Shown: piece after piece, positions 21,219 to 29,403 of the stretch
Position numbering within the stretch: position 1 is the first letter of the stretch
How the letters are laid out: every line of letters starts with the position of its first letter
Origin: Clavibacter sp. A6099
GTDB taxonomy: Bacteria > Actinomycetota > Actinomycetes > Actinomycetales > Microbacteriaceae
Assembly: GCF_021919125.1 (NCBI RefSeq)
Contig: NZ_CP083439.1
Coordinates: forward strand, 2,418,001-2,482,000
Direction: 5' to 3'
DNA length: 64,000 nt
Program-made: the position numbers and the translations under genes
The notes under the pieces: generated by a model
Seen by the model: only the letters and a program-made list of their open reading frames with translations
Databases searched by the model: none
Told to the model about the DNA's origin: nothing

Positions 21219-22520
21219 ATGCACATCGCTCCGCACGACAACCCCGGCCACGGCCCGGCGCGATCCGCCGGCCTCACCGCCGACGAGATCGACCGGATCC
21301 GCCGTGACTTCCCCCTCCTCGACTCACGGGTGAACGGCCACCCGCTCGTCTACCTCGACTCGGCCGCCACGTCCCAGAAGCCGCGCCAGGTGCTGGATGC
21401 GGAGCGCGCGTACCTGGAGCACCGCAACGCCGCCGTCCACCGCGGCGCGCACACGCTCGCGGCCCTCGCGACCGAGGAGTTCGAGGAGGCGCGCGAGAAG
21501 GTCGCGCGCTTCGTGGGCGTCGACGCGGGCGAGATCGTGTGGACCTCCAACGCGACCGAGGGGCTGAACCTCGTCGCGTACGGCCTCGGGAGCGCGGCCG
21601 CGCCCGCGTCCATCCGCGTGCGGGAGGGCGACGAGATCGTGGTCACGGAGTCGGAGCACCACGCGAACCTCATCCCGTGGCAGCAGCTCGCGCTCCGCAC
21701 GGGCGCCACGTTGCGGTTCGTCCCCGTCGACGACCAGGGCGCGCTGCGGCTGGAGACGCTGGGCGACGTCATCACGGAGCGGACCCGTGTCGTCGCGCTC
21801 GCGCACGTCTCCAACGTGCTGGGCGGCGTCGCGCCGCTCGCTCCCGTAGTCGCGCGGGCGCGGGAGGTCGGCGCGCTCGTCGTGCTCGACGCCTGCCAGT
21901 CCGTGCCGCACCTGCCCGTGGACCTGCGCGCCCTGGACGTCGACCTCGCCGTCTTCTCCGGGCACAAGATGCTCGCGCCCACGGGCATCGGAGTGCTGTA
22001 CGGGCGCCGCAAGGTGCTCGAGGCGCTGCCGCCGTTCCTCACGGGAGGGTCGATGATCACGACGGTGACGATGGAGTCGGCCGAGTTCCTCCCGCCGCCG
22101 CAGCGCTTCGAGGCGGGCACGCAGCGCATCTCGCAGGTCGTGGCGCTGGGAGCGGCGGTCGACTACCTGGAGGCGGTGGGCATGGACCGGATCCAGGAGC
22201 ACGGGCGGCGCATCGGCGCACGGCTCGTCGCGGGCCTCTCCGGGATCCGGGGCGTGCGCGTGCTCGGACCCCGCGACGACCGCATCGGGCTCGCCGCGTT
22301 CGACCTGGCGGGCGTCCACGCGCACGACGTGGGGCAGATCCTCGACGACCGCGGCATCGCCGTGCGCGTCGGCCACCACTGCGCGCAGCCGCTGCACCGC
22401 AGGCTCGGGCTCACCGCGTCCACGCGCGCGAGCGGGACGCTGCACACGACGGACGCCGAGATCGACCTGCTGCTGCAGGGCGTCGAGGACGCCGCCGCGT
22501 TCTTCGGGGCCGGCCGATGA
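21219..22520 (+). CDS. sufS: SufS-family cysteine desulfurase
   Basis: 433 residues. This class V PLP enzyme releases sulfur from cysteine and hands it to the scaffold SufU. PLP Lys 250 is in F-S-G-H-K-M-L-A-P-T-G-I-G and the persulfide-forming Cys 388 is in V-G-H-H-C-A-Q-P. T-S-N-A-T-E-G-L-N-L and the E-x-E-H-H-A-N-L-I-P-W block are conserved. Its stop overlaps the ATG of sufU. sufBDC are not adjacent, so this is a detached sufSU pair. Confidence 0.92.
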   Translation: MHIAPHDNPGHGPARSAGLTADEIDRIRRDFPLLDSRVNGHPLVYLDSAATSQKPRQVLDAERAYLEHRNAAVHRGAHTLAALATEEFEEAREKVARFVGVDAGEIVWTSNATEGLNLVAYGLGSAAAPASIRVREGDEIVVTESEHHANLIPWQQLALRTGATLRFVPVDDQGALRLETLGDVITERTRVVALAHVSNVLGGVAPLAPVVARAREVGALVVLDACQSVPHLPVDLRALDVDLAVFSGHKMLAPTGIGVLYGRRKVLEALPPFLTGGSMITTVTMESAEFLPPPQRFEAGTQRISQVVALGAAVDYLEAVGMDRIQEHGRRIGARLVAGLSGIRGVRVLGPRDDRIGLAAFDLAGVHAHDVGQILDDRGIAVRVGHHCAQPLHRRLGLTASTRASGTLHTTDAEIDLLLQGVEDAAAFFGAGR

Positions 22521-22960
22521 GCGCTCCCGCGTCCGGCGGCGGCGCGCTGTACCAGGAGCTGATCCTCGACCACTCGCGCACGCCCGAGGGCACGGGCGAT
22601 CCCACCGGCTGGCCGCTGCACGCGCACCAGGTGAACCCGACGTGCGGGGACGAGATCACCCTCGGCGTCCGCGTCGAGGACGGCCGGCTGGTGGAGATCG
22701 CGTGGACGGGCCACGGCTGCGCGATCTCGCAGGCGTCGGCGTCGATGCTCGTCGGCGTGCTCGACGGCGCGGATCTCGACACGGTGCACGCGCGCGCCGC
22801 CGCGTTCCGCGAGGTCATGCGGAGTCGCGGGGCGTCCCACCTCGACCCGGAGGAGTTCGGCGACGCCGTCGCGCTCGACGGGGTCTCCCGGTACGTCGGC
22901 CGCGTGAAGTGCGCGATGCTGCCGTGGACGACGCTGGAGGACGCACTCCGGAAGAGCTGA
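22517..22960 (+). CDS. sufU: SufU-type Fe-S assembly / sulfur-transfer protein
   Basis: 147 residues. It has the SufU set of zinc and sulfur-acceptor residues: Cys 43 and Asp 45 in P-T-C-G-D, Cys 68 in G-H-G-C-A-I-S-Q-A-S-A-S, and Cys 132 in V-K-C-A-M-L-P-W. The SufU-specific insertion relative to IscU is present (about residues 85-125). ATG overlaps the sufS stop, so the pair is translated together, which fits direct transfer from SufS. Confidence 0.92.
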   Translation: MSAPASGGGALYQELILDHSRTPEGTGDPTGWPLHAHQVNPTCGDEITLGVRVEDGRLVEIAWTGHGCAISQASASMLVGVLDGADLDTVHARAAAFREVMRSRGASHLDPEEFGDAVALDGVSRYVGRVKCAMLPWTTLEDALRKS

Positions 22961-23040
22961 CGCGCCCGCGGCCAGCCGGGGCGGGCAGAGTGGGGGACGG
23001 CGACCGCGCGAGGCGGCGCACCGCGACACCAGGAGGATCC

Positions 23041-23436
23041 GTGGCCCCCGACGACGACATGCCGAGCACCATCCGCCGCTCCCCCGAGCACGCGCAGGCC
23101 ACCTGGTCGGCGGCGCACGCAGCGGCCGAGGAGCAGTACGGATCCGGCGAGCGCGCCGAGCGCACGGCATACGCCGCCCTCAAGCACGGCTTCGAGAAGG
23201 TCGGCGACCACTGGGAGCCGAAGGAGTCGGCGGGGCCGTCGGACGCGGGCGCCGAGGAGCGCGGCGCGGGCACGGCAGGCGGGGTCGACGCGAACGCCTC
23301 GAAGGCGCACCTGATGGAGGTCGCGCGCCGCCTCGACGTCGCCGGCCGCAGCCGCATGACGAAGGACGAGCTCGTGGACGGGATCCGGAAGGCGAACGAC
23401 CGGGAGACCCGGCGGGCGCGGCAGCGCGAGAGCTGA
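23041..23436 (+). CDS. ChaB family protein with C-terminal Rho-N/SAP-like domain
   Basis: 131 residues. The N-terminal ChaB domain (about 7-62: M-P-S-T-I-R-R-S, Q-A-T-W-S-A-A-H-x-x-A, A-Y-A-A-L-K-H-G-F-E-K-V-G-D-H-W) is followed by a Gly/Ala linker. A helical hairpin (about 88-120, S-K-A-H-L-M-E-V-A-R-R-L-D-V-x-G-R-S-R-M-T-K-D-E-L) looks like a Rho N-terminal or SAP-type nucleic-acid-binding unit. GTG at 23041 follows AGGAGG. The function is unknown; ChaB is named from cation-transport regulation in E. coli, but this layout suggests nucleic-acid binding. Confidence 0.75.
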   Translation: MAPDDDMPSTIRRSPEHAQATWSAAHAAAEEQYGSGERAERTAYAALKHGFEKVGDHWEPKESAGPSDAGAEERGAGTAGGVDANASKAHLMEVARRLDVAGRSRMTKDELVDGIRKANDRETRRARQRES

Positions 23437-23455
23437 AGCGGGGCGCCGGACGCGC

Positions 23456-24010
23456 CTAGGGCAGGTCGACCCGGAAGAGCGCGCACTCCTTGTCGTAGTA
23501 GGCGCGCGTGACGCCGAGGGGACGCATCCCGATCCGCCGGCACACGGCCTGCGACGGCGCGTTCGCCGGGTTCGTCACGGCCAGCACGCGCGTCAGCCCG
23601 CCCTCGGCGGCGTGCGCGAGCACCCGCCGCGCCGCCTCCGTCGCGACGCCGCGACCCCAGGCGTCCGGGTGCAGGTGCCAGCCGATCTCCGTCTCGCCGT
23701 CCTCCGGCGCGTCGCGCGGGGCCGGGTCGTCGCCGGCGAGCGGCGCGGCCGACGCGGGCAGGTCCTTGAGCAGCAGCGTGCCGAGGAGCGCACCGCCGTC
23801 GCGGTCCTCGATCGCCCAGATGCCGCGCACCGGGTGGTCGAGCGCGGCGTAGCGGGCGGCGCGCGCCACGGCCTGCGCGGGATCCGTGTAGACCTGGCCG
23901 GTGCCGATCCACCGCATCACCTCGGGCCGCGCATGAAGGTCGAGGAGGAATGGGACGTCGGCCTCCGTGAAGCGGCGGAGGAGCAGGCGGTCGGTCGCGA
24001 GGTCGGGCAT
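23456..24010 (-). CDS. GNAT family N-acetyltransferase (RimJ/RimL-like)
   Basis: 184 residues of Acetyltransf_3 type: L-A-T-D-R-L-L-L-R-R-F-T-E-A-D at the start, E-I-G-W-H-L-H-P-D-A-W-G-R-G-V-A-T-E-A-A-R in the acetyl-CoA-binding region (about 105-125), and N-A-P-S-Q-A-V-C-R-R-I-G-M near 155. It transfers an acetyl group to an unknown amine; members near ribosomal-protein acetylases often act on small molecules. The ATG at 24010 has TAGCCT exactly 12 nt upstream, consistent with a leaderless transcript divergent from the next gene. Confidence 0.83.
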   Translation of the reverse strand: MPDLATDRLLLRRFTEADVPFLLDLHARPEVMRWIGTGQVYTDPAQAVARAARYAALDHPVRGIWAIEDRDGGALLGTLLLKDLPASAAPLAGDDPAPRDAPEDGETEIGWHLHPDAWGRGVATEAARRVLAHAAEGGLTRVLAVTNPANAPSQAVCRRIGMRPLGVTRAYYDKECALFRVDLP

Positions 24011-24056
24011 CGCCCCAGGCTAGGGGGACGTCGGTGGTCCCCCCTAGCGTGACGGC

Positions 24057-25151
24057 ATGCCCGAGCCGGTGGATGCGTGGTGGGCGCGGCGCAGCTGGTC
24101 GCGCGGCCTCGACGTGCCGTACCCGGTGGGCACCTACCGGGAGGCGTGGGCGTCGTTCCCCGTGCTCATCCGGCAGTACCACCCCGAGTTCAACCGCGGC
24201 ATCACGCTCACGCAGGTGCCGCCCGCCGCCGACGTGCTCCTCACCTGGCAGTGCGACGCCGGGCACGTCTTCGTCGCGACGCCCGAGGAGCAGCGGAGGC
24301 GGCCGGGGCGGGAGCGCCGCCGCTCGTCGTGGTGCCCGGACTGCGCGGAGGCCGCGGCGCCGCGCACGCCCGTGCTGCCGATGGTGGATCAGGTGCGGTG
24401 GCCGGGGGCATCGCCGCTGGTGGCGGGGCCGGTGGCGGGCGGATCCGCGTCCGCCGCGTCCGCCGCGTCGGGCGCATCGCCGTCGACGACCGGCGGCTCG
24501 GCGCGTCTCCGGCGGGGCGCGCGCGACGGACGGCCCGCGGTCGGCGGCACGTCCCGCGACCGGCGCGGGAAGGACGGCACCCCGAGCGCTGTCGGGCCCG
24601 CCGAGCGCCGCGGATCCCCCGCCCCGGCCACGTCACCGGCGCGCGCCCGCCGCTCCCCCGCCGTCTGCGCGAAGACGCCCGACCTCCCCGTCGGCGAGCC
24701 GTTCGCCAGCGCGTGCGCGCCGCCACCCGCATCCGCCGTCGAGGAGCGCCTGCGGCAGGATCTGGCCGCGCGCCTGGATCACACGCCCGGCCTGAACGCC
24801 GTCCGGCTCGCGCGCCCGTTCTTCGAGCACCTCGAGGCGTGGCCCGACATCGTGCTGCCGGAGCTGCGGGTCGCGATCGAGTACGACTCCACAGGCCGCC
24901 ACGGCCTCGAGCACGTCGGCCGTCGCGAGGAGGCCGACCGGCGCAAGGACCGCGCGCTGCGGGCCGCCGGATGGGAGGTGATCCGGATCCGCACCGGCAA
25001 GCTCCCGCCCCTCGGCCCCTACGACCTGTGCGTCGCGGGCCTCACCCGCGGCACGATCGACCAGATCCTCGACCTGCTCCGCGAGATCCGCGGGCCGCTG
25101 TTCGTGGACGCCTACCTGCGCGAGGCGCCGCCGTCGGCCGCAGCCGGATGA
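24057..25151 (+). CDS. Zinc-ribbon protein with C-terminal PD-(D/E)xK/Vsr-like nuclease domain
   Basis: 364 residues in three parts. The N-terminal ~100 residues form a treble-clef-like module (W-Q-C-D-A-G-H-V-F ... S-S-W-C-P-D-C), as in DUF4379 zinc ribbons. Then comes a ~120-residue low-complexity Ala/Gly/Ser/Arg/Pro linker. The C-terminal ~140 residues resemble the DUF559/Vsr endonuclease fold: W-P-D-I-V-L-P-E-L-R-V-A-I-E-Y-D followed by H-G, R-R-x-E-A-D-R-R-K-D and A-A-G-W-E-V-I-R-I-R. The Asp and the I-E-Y carboxylates are the expected metal ligands. Start ATG 24057 has TAGCGT 12 nt upstream (leaderless). It is probably a DNA-processing enzyme; the substrate is unknown. Confidence 0.68.
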   Translation: MPEPVDAWWARRSWSRGLDVPYPVGTYREAWASFPVLIRQYHPEFNRGITLTQVPPAADVLLTWQCDAGHVFVATPEEQRRRPGRERRRSSWCPDCAEAAAPRTPVLPMVDQVRWPGASPLVAGPVAGGSASAASAASGASPSTTGGSARLRRGARDGRPAVGGTSRDRRGKDGTPSAVGPAERRGSPAPATSPARARRSPAVCAKTPDLPVGEPFASACAPPPASAVEERLRQDLAARLDHTPGLNAVRLARPFFEHLEAWPDIVLPELRVAIEYDSTGRHGLEHVGRREEADRRKDRALRAAGWEVIRIRTGKLPPLGPYDLCVAGLTRGTIDQILDLLREIRGPLFVDAYLREAPPSAAAG

Positions 25152-25169
25152 ACCGCGCCTACGCCCGCC

Positions 25170-25733
25170 TCAGCTGACCCGCAGCGCCAGCGCCTCGCTC
25201 CGCCAGCGCGCGAGGAGCTCCCACGGATCCGGCTGCCCGGCGGCGAGCGCGGCCACGTGGACCCGCAGCTCCGCGTCGAGCTCGAACCACTCGGTGCGGG
25301 CGAAGCGCTGCCGGGCGAACAGCGCGTGCCGCGCCCGCTCCACCGATCGCCCTCCGCGCTCGAAGGCCAGCAGCTCGTCGTGCCGGAGCGTGCCGAGCCG
25401 CTGCCGCGGGTTCGCGCTGGTGCCGATCTTCAGCCGGTCGCCGAAGCGGATGTAGTAGACGACGTCGACCCGCGGCGGCGCCAGCTCGCCGTCCGGGTGG
25501 TCGCCGTGCCGCCACTCGCACACCGCGCAGAGCCAGCTCGACGGGTACCGCACGCCGAGGCGGGATCCGCAGGCAGGGCACGGCGACGGCAGCACGTCCT
25601 CGACGCCGTGCTCCCGCTCCGCCCACGCGGCCGCGGCCACGAGGTGCGCGGCGCACAGCCGCACGGGTGCGCCGGGCTCGGCTCGCGCCGCGCACCCCTC
25701 GGCGAGGCAGGGTGCTGATCCGGTCGAGGTCAT
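25170..25733 (-). CDS. GIY-YIG nuclease-related protein (T5orf172/MUG113-like) with zinc fingers
   Basis: 187 residues. Cys-rich N-terminus with paired knuckles (C-L-A-E-G-C, then C-P-A-C-G and C-A-V-C-E). The C-terminal half reads V-V-Y-Y-I-R-F-G-D-R-L-K-I-G-T-S-A-N-P-R-Q-R-L, typical of the T5orf172 branch of GIY-YIG nucleases, with the later R-A-R-H-A-L-F-A-R-Q-R-F-A-R-T-E-W-F-E helix. Start ATG 25733 has TAGCGT 12 nt upstream on the minus strand. It is convergent with the other nuclease-like gene with only 18 bp between stops. The biological role is unknown. Confidence 0.7.
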   Translation of the reverse strand: MTSTGSAPCLAEGCAARAEPGAPVRLCAAHLVAAAAWAEREHGVEDVLPSPCPACGSRLGVRYPSSWLCAVCEWRHGDHPDGELAPPRVDVVYYIRFGDRLKIGTSANPRQRLGTLRHDELLAFERGGRSVERARHALFARQRFARTEWFELDAELRVHVAALAAGQPDPWELLARWRSEALALRVS

Positions 25734-25792
25734 GCCCCGACGCTAGGCGCGGGCGCCGACACCGGCACCCGCGGGAGGCGGCCCGGAACGCC

Positions 25793-26242
25793 TCAGCGCG
25801 ACGCCCGCACGACGACGGGCGCCTGGTCCTCGAGCCCGCGGCGGAGCTCGACCGAGGTCCACGGCACGGGAGCGTCGGCGAAGATCGGCTCGAGCACCTC
25901 CCACATGATGCGGCGGTCCGGGCCGACGAAGTAGACGTCGTAGGAGTCCTCGCCGAACTCGTTGCCGTCCATCCATCCGGCCTCGAGCAGCTGCAGGGCG
26001 TCGTCGCCCGCGATCTCGGTCGCGGCCAGCGACTCGAACGCCTCGTACGCGGTCGCCGCCTCGCCGGCCTCGAAGCGCAGCACGACCCAGTCGTCGGGCT
26101 CGTCCTCGCGCGTCCACGGACGCGCGGCCGCGACGATCGCCATGGTCAGGCCGGTGATGATCCCGGTGAGGAGGAGCGCCCGGATCCGCGGCGTCATGGC
26201 CGCGCCCGCCCGGCGTCTCCTGCTGCTGCGCTCATGCGACAT
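25793..26242 (-). CDS. Hypothetical membrane-anchored protein
   Basis: About 149 residues from the ATG at 26242, or 134 from the ATG at 26197. A basic N-terminus (S-S-R-R-R-R) precedes one membrane helix (about residues 22-42), then an acidic soluble domain rich in Glu and Asp ending V-P-W-T-S-V-E-L-R-R-G-L. No family was recognised. The topology suggests a type II anchored extracytoplasmic domain. Confidence 0.6.
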   Translation of the reverse strand: MSHERSSRRRRAGAAMTPRIRALLLTGIITGLTMAIVAAARPWTREDEPDDWVVLRFEAGEAATAYEAFESLAATEIAGDDALQLLEAGWMDGNEFGEDSYDVYFVGPDRRIMWEVLEPIFADAPVPWTSVELRRGLEDQAPVVVRASR

Positions 26243-26330
26243 CCCCGTCCCGGCGGCCGTCCACCCGGGACCCCGCACCACGTCCCAGTATCCCCGCACG
26301 ATCGCCTCCGTGACGTGTCGACCGCGAACC

Positions 26331-26390
26331 TGGACCGGGAACGGTCCTGATGGGTACCTTTCCCTCCACGAGCAGGCGGTCCGCCTGCTC
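26331..26390 (+). promoter_or_regulatory. Promoter with overlapping 21-bp inverted repeat before the MarR-like gene
   Basis: TGGACC (26331-26336) and TACCTT (26355-26360), 18 nt apart, form a plausible promoter. A perfect dyad, GAGCAGGCGG (26370-26379) and CCGCCTGCTC (26381-26390) around a single T, would lie just downstream of the start of transcription and 28 nt before the regulator's GTG. This is a typical place for an autoregulatory operator, but it could also act as an RNA hairpin. Confidence 0.45.
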
Positions 26391-26418
26391 ACCCCGTCCG
26401 CTTGGCCGAAGGAGCGCC

Positions 26419-26841
26419 GTGTCCGAGCCGAGCGCACACGAGGAGTTGATCTCCTCGATGGCGACCGTCTTCGACCTCATGGATGCCGCGACGCTCGACG
26501 CCTGGGAAGGCCTCACCGGCCTGCAGATCCAGCTGCTGCGCGTCGTCGCCACCGGGATGCAGGTGGACCGCCAGTCGCTCTCCATGTGGACCCGCACCTC
26601 GCGCGCGGCCCTCGTGCCGAGCCTCGCGGCGCTGCTGCAGCGGCGGATCCTCGTGGAGGAGGCGGATGGGGAAGGGGCGCGCCTGGTCGTCGGGCCGGCC
26701 GGCCGGCAGCTCCTCGAGACGGTGATGCGCGCCCGCACCGGCTGGATCCGCGGGGCCTGCGCCTCCGTGCAGCCGCCCGTCGACGAGGGCGAGCTGCGGC
26801 GCGCGATCGGCGCGCTGCAGCGCATCGCCGACGGCGCCTGA
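26419..26841 (+). CDS. MarR-like winged-helix transcriptional regulator
   Basis: About 140 residues. The middle reads L-Q-I-Q-L-L-R-V-V-A-T-G, S-L-S-M-W-T-R-T-S-R-A-A-L-V-P-S-L-A-A-L-L-Q-R-R-I-L-V-E-E-A-D, with the helix-turn-helix and wing of MarR proteins, and a long C-terminal helix follows for dimerisation. The match is weak and the family is inferred from layout. GTG 26419 is chosen over an ATG at 26350 because GGAG lies 6 nt before it and the longer version would read through the inverted repeat. It may regulate itself and the downstream permease. Confidence 0.55.
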   Translation: MSEPSAHEELISSMATVFDLMDAATLDAWEGLTGLQIQLLRVVATGMQVDRQSLSMWTRTSRAALVPSLAALLQRRILVEEADGEGARLVVGPAGRQLLETVMRARTGWIRGACASVQPPVDEGELRRAIGALQRIADGA

Positions 26842-26914
26842 CCCGGGGATACCACGGGACGCCGGCCGATCCTGCCCCCTCGACCCCTCGCCAGCACGCC
26901 CCTAGGGTGGGGAA

Positions 26915-28381
26915 ATGGCGAATCCCATCGAGGCCCAGGCACCCCCGAGATCCGAGCTGAAGCGCTCCATCACGGTCAAGCAGCTGTACTTCTACGTGGT
27001 CGGCGACGTCCTCGGATCCGGCATCTACGTGCTCGTCGGCCTCGTGGCCGCGGCCGTGGGCGGCGCGTTCTGGATGGCCTTCCTCGTGGGCGTCTCCATC
27101 GCGACCATCACCGGCCTCGCCTACGCGGAGCTCGTCACGAAGTACCCGCAGGCCGCCGGCGCCTCCCTCTACATCAACAAGGCGTTCCGCAGCCCGGTGC
27201 TCACGTTCTTCATCACCATCTGCATGCTCAGCGCCAACATGGCCGCCGTCGGATCCCTCGCGGCCGGCTTCGTGCGCTACCTCGCCGACCTGATCGGCCT
27301 CCCCGAGTCCGCGATCTGGGCGACGACCGGCATCGCGGTCGCGTTCGTGGCGGTCATCACGCTCATCAACCTCATCGGCATCAGCGAGTCGGTCATCGCC
27401 AACGTCGTCATGACGTTCGTCGAGATCAGCGGCCTCATCATCGTCGTCGCCATCGGCGTGATCGCGCTGGTCGAGGGCGTGGGCGACCCCGCCGTGCTGC
27501 TGCAGTTCCAGGTCGAGGGCGGCCCCGGATCCGCGGTGCTGGCCGTGCTCGCCGGCGTCTCGCTCGCGTTCTTCGCCATGACCGGCTTCGAGAACGCGGC
27601 CAACGTGGCCGAGGAGACCATCGACCCGTCGCGCGCGTTCCCCCGCGCGCTCATCGGCGGCATGATGACCGCCGGCGTCGTCTACGTGCTGGTCTCGATG
27701 GCCGCCGCCCTCGCCGTGCCGATCGACGACCTGGCGGGCAACACGCTCCTCGAGGTCGTCCGCGCGGACCTCTTCTTCATCCCGGCGGCCGTGATGCTCG
27801 TGATCTTCGGCCTCATCGCCATGGTCGCCATCAGCAACACCGCGCTCGTGACCGTGGTGGCGCAGTCGCGGATCCTGTTCGGCATGGCCCGCGAGAACGT
27901 CGTGCCGGCGATCTTCGCCAAGGTGCACCCGGCCCGCCGCAGCCCCTACGTGGCGCTGATCTTCGGCGGCGCGGTGGTGGCCGGCCTCCTCATCATCGGC
28001 GCGGCGATCCGCTCCAGCCAGGCCGGGATCCCCGAGGACGAGCGGCTCGACATCGTCGACCGCCTCGCGACCATCACCGTGGTGTTCCTCCTCTTCATCT
28101 ACGCGCTCGTGATCGTCGCGTGCCTGAAGCTCCGCGGCCACGACGAGCGCGACGACACGTACCGCGCGAACACGCCGCTGCTGATCGTCGGGATCCTCGG
28201 GAACGTCGCCGTGCTGATCTACACGCTCGTCGACGACCCCGGAGCGCTGTTCTGGGTCGGCGGGCTGCTCGCGCTGGGGCTCGTGCTCTACCTCGCGCAG
28301 CGCACGTTCGGCGCGAAGAAGCCGGACCTTGAAGCGGCGGCGGGCGTCGCCGCCGCCGGACCCACGGACAGGGAGGTCTGA
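26915..28381 (+). CDS. APC family amino-acid permease
   Basis: 488 residues with about 12-14 membrane segments. The first helix holds the APC motif G-D-V-L-G-S-G-I-Y-V-L-V-G, and helix 6 holds F-F-A-M-T-G-F-E-N-A-A-N-V-A-E-E, typical of amino acid/polyamine transporters. The substrate cannot be deduced. ATG 26915 has TAGGGT exactly 12 nt upstream, a strong leaderless promoter. A universal stress protein gene follows 3 nt after its stop, so they form one transcript. Confidence 0.88.
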   Translation: MANPIEAQAPPRSELKRSITVKQLYFYVVGDVLGSGIYVLVGLVAAAVGGAFWMAFLVGVSIATITGLAYAELVTKYPQAAGASLYINKAFRSPVLTFFITICMLSANMAAVGSLAAGFVRYLADLIGLPESAIWATTGIAVAFVAVITLINLIGISESVIANVVMTFVEISGLIIVVAIGVIALVEGVGDPAVLLQFQVEGGPGSAVLAVLAGVSLAFFAMTGFENAANVAEETIDPSRAFPRALIGGMMTAGVVYVLVSMAAALAVPIDDLAGNTLLEVVRADLFFIPAAVMLVIFGLIAMVAISNTALVTVVAQSRILFGMARENVVPAIFAKVHPARRSPYVALIFGGAVVAGLLIIGAAIRSSQAGIPEDERLDIVDRLATITVVFLLFIYALVIVACLKLRGHDERDDTYRANTPLLIVGILGNVAVLIYTLVDDPGALFWVGGLLALGLVLYLAQRTFGAKKPDLEAAAGVAAAGPTDREV

Positions 28382-28384
28382 CCC

Positions 28385-28837
28385 GTGCACGTCATCGTCA
28401 CCACCGACGGATCCCAGGCGTCGCTCCAGGCGGCCCGCCAGTTCCAGGTGATCGCGGACTCCCGCGAGATCACCGAGGTCACCGTGCTCGCGGTCGTGAG
28501 CCCCTACGCGGCCGCGCCGTTCGCCAACGAGCTCGGCCCGCGCCGCGCGACCGGCCAGACGGAGCTCAGCTACCGCCGCGACGCCGAGGCCGCCGTCGAC
28601 ACGGTCGCGGCGGTCTTCGACGGCTGGGGCCCGACCATCCACCACGACGTGCGCAGCGGCTCCCCCGCCACCGAGATCATCCGCGCAGCCGAGGACCTGT
28701 CCGCGGGCCTGATCTCCATGGCCGCCGGCAGCCGCGGCCTCACCGCCACGATCCTGCTGGGCAGCACGGCCTCGCGCGTGCAGCACTCGGCGCCGTGCCC
28801 GGTGCTGATCTGCCGGCCGACGGTGCGCGGCGTTTAG
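28385..28837 (+). CDS. Universal stress protein (UspA family)
   Basis: 150 residues: V-H-V-I-V-T-T-D-G-S-Q-A-S at the N-terminus and the nucleotide-binding tail A-A-G-S-R-G-L-T-A-T-I-L-L-G-S-T-A-S-R-V near residue 115-134, ending A-P-C-P-V-L-I-C-R. Such proteins bind ATP or cAMP and modulate stress responses; pairing with permeases is common. GTG start at 28385. It is the last host-like gene before the AT-richer island. Confidence 0.88.
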   Translation: MHVIVTTDGSQASLQAARQFQVIADSREITEVTVLAVVSPYAAAPFANELGPRRATGQTELSYRRDAEAAVDTVAAVFDGWGPTIHHDVRSGSPATEIIRAAEDLSAGLISMAAGSRGLTATILLGSTASRVQHSAPCPVLICRPTVRGV

Positions 28838-29403
28838 CGAGAGCAGAGCCGGGTGCGACTCGGTCGAGCCGCCAAGCCACCATGCCGCGACTCCAGTCAC
28901 CCGCCCGAGTGCAGGAAACATGAGTCGCGCTTAATAATTGCCTTTACGGCAGCGCGGCATAACCTGGCCCGCAAGCTAGCCTGTTCCACGCAGCGCATTG
29001 CCGAGTGGCACTCCGCCATCACGAAAGCGCTGGCGCCTTACAGGGCCGAAAGCATCGCCACCCGCACATGCGCAGCCTCGGCAACCTGACCAAGCAAGCC
29101 CTGCTCCTCGAATACAAAAATGCAATACCCCCGAAAGGGATTGCAAGGCGCCGCCCAACCCGGCGTGCGCACCATATACTCATAGCAATTGGCGAGTCGT
29201 CGCCAAGTGCCCAATGAGGTCGAGCACGCGAGAGCATGCGATGACCTCAGCCATCGCCAGGCAGCTGGCGACAAGTCCACTTGTCGCATTTATCACGTAG
29301 CGATAGGGCAGCTGTCCTCTCAAGAGCCGCCTGGGTCGTAGAGAATCACCAAGAACAATTTCCTCGGCGCGCCGACATCTACCACACATATCAAAGGACA
29401 AGC
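28838..29403 (+). other. Non-coding, palindrome-rich leader of the mcrBC island
   Basis: These 566 bases show no convincing gene. GC drops compared with both flanks. Perfect short dyads crowd the part nearest mcrB: TGCAAT(A)CCC/GGGATTGCA (29121-29145), TTGGCGA-GTCG-TCGCCAA (29189-29206), TGAGGTC (29215-29221) with GACCTCA (29243-29249), TCGCCAG-GCAG-CTGGCGA (29254-29271), GCGACAAGTCCACTTGTCGC (29268-29287) and TCGGCGCGCCGA (29364-29375). CGCGACTC (28886-28893) and GAGTCGCG (28922-28929) form another. A TATACT -10-like hexamer lies at 29175-29180, without a clear -35. The segment may be operators, a structured leader or a small RNA. Confidence 0.55.

Noticed and set aside
28998-29300. Short frames of 70-100 codons in the mcrB leader on both strands
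   Set aside because: They overlap each other in several frames, cross the palindromes and lack ribosome-binding sites or sensible composition.
29281-29403. A TTG-initiated 41-residue extension of McrB
   Set aside because: It would begin inside a palindrome, has no Shine-Dalgarno and adds non-family sequence; the ATG at 29404 has AAAGGA at good spacing.
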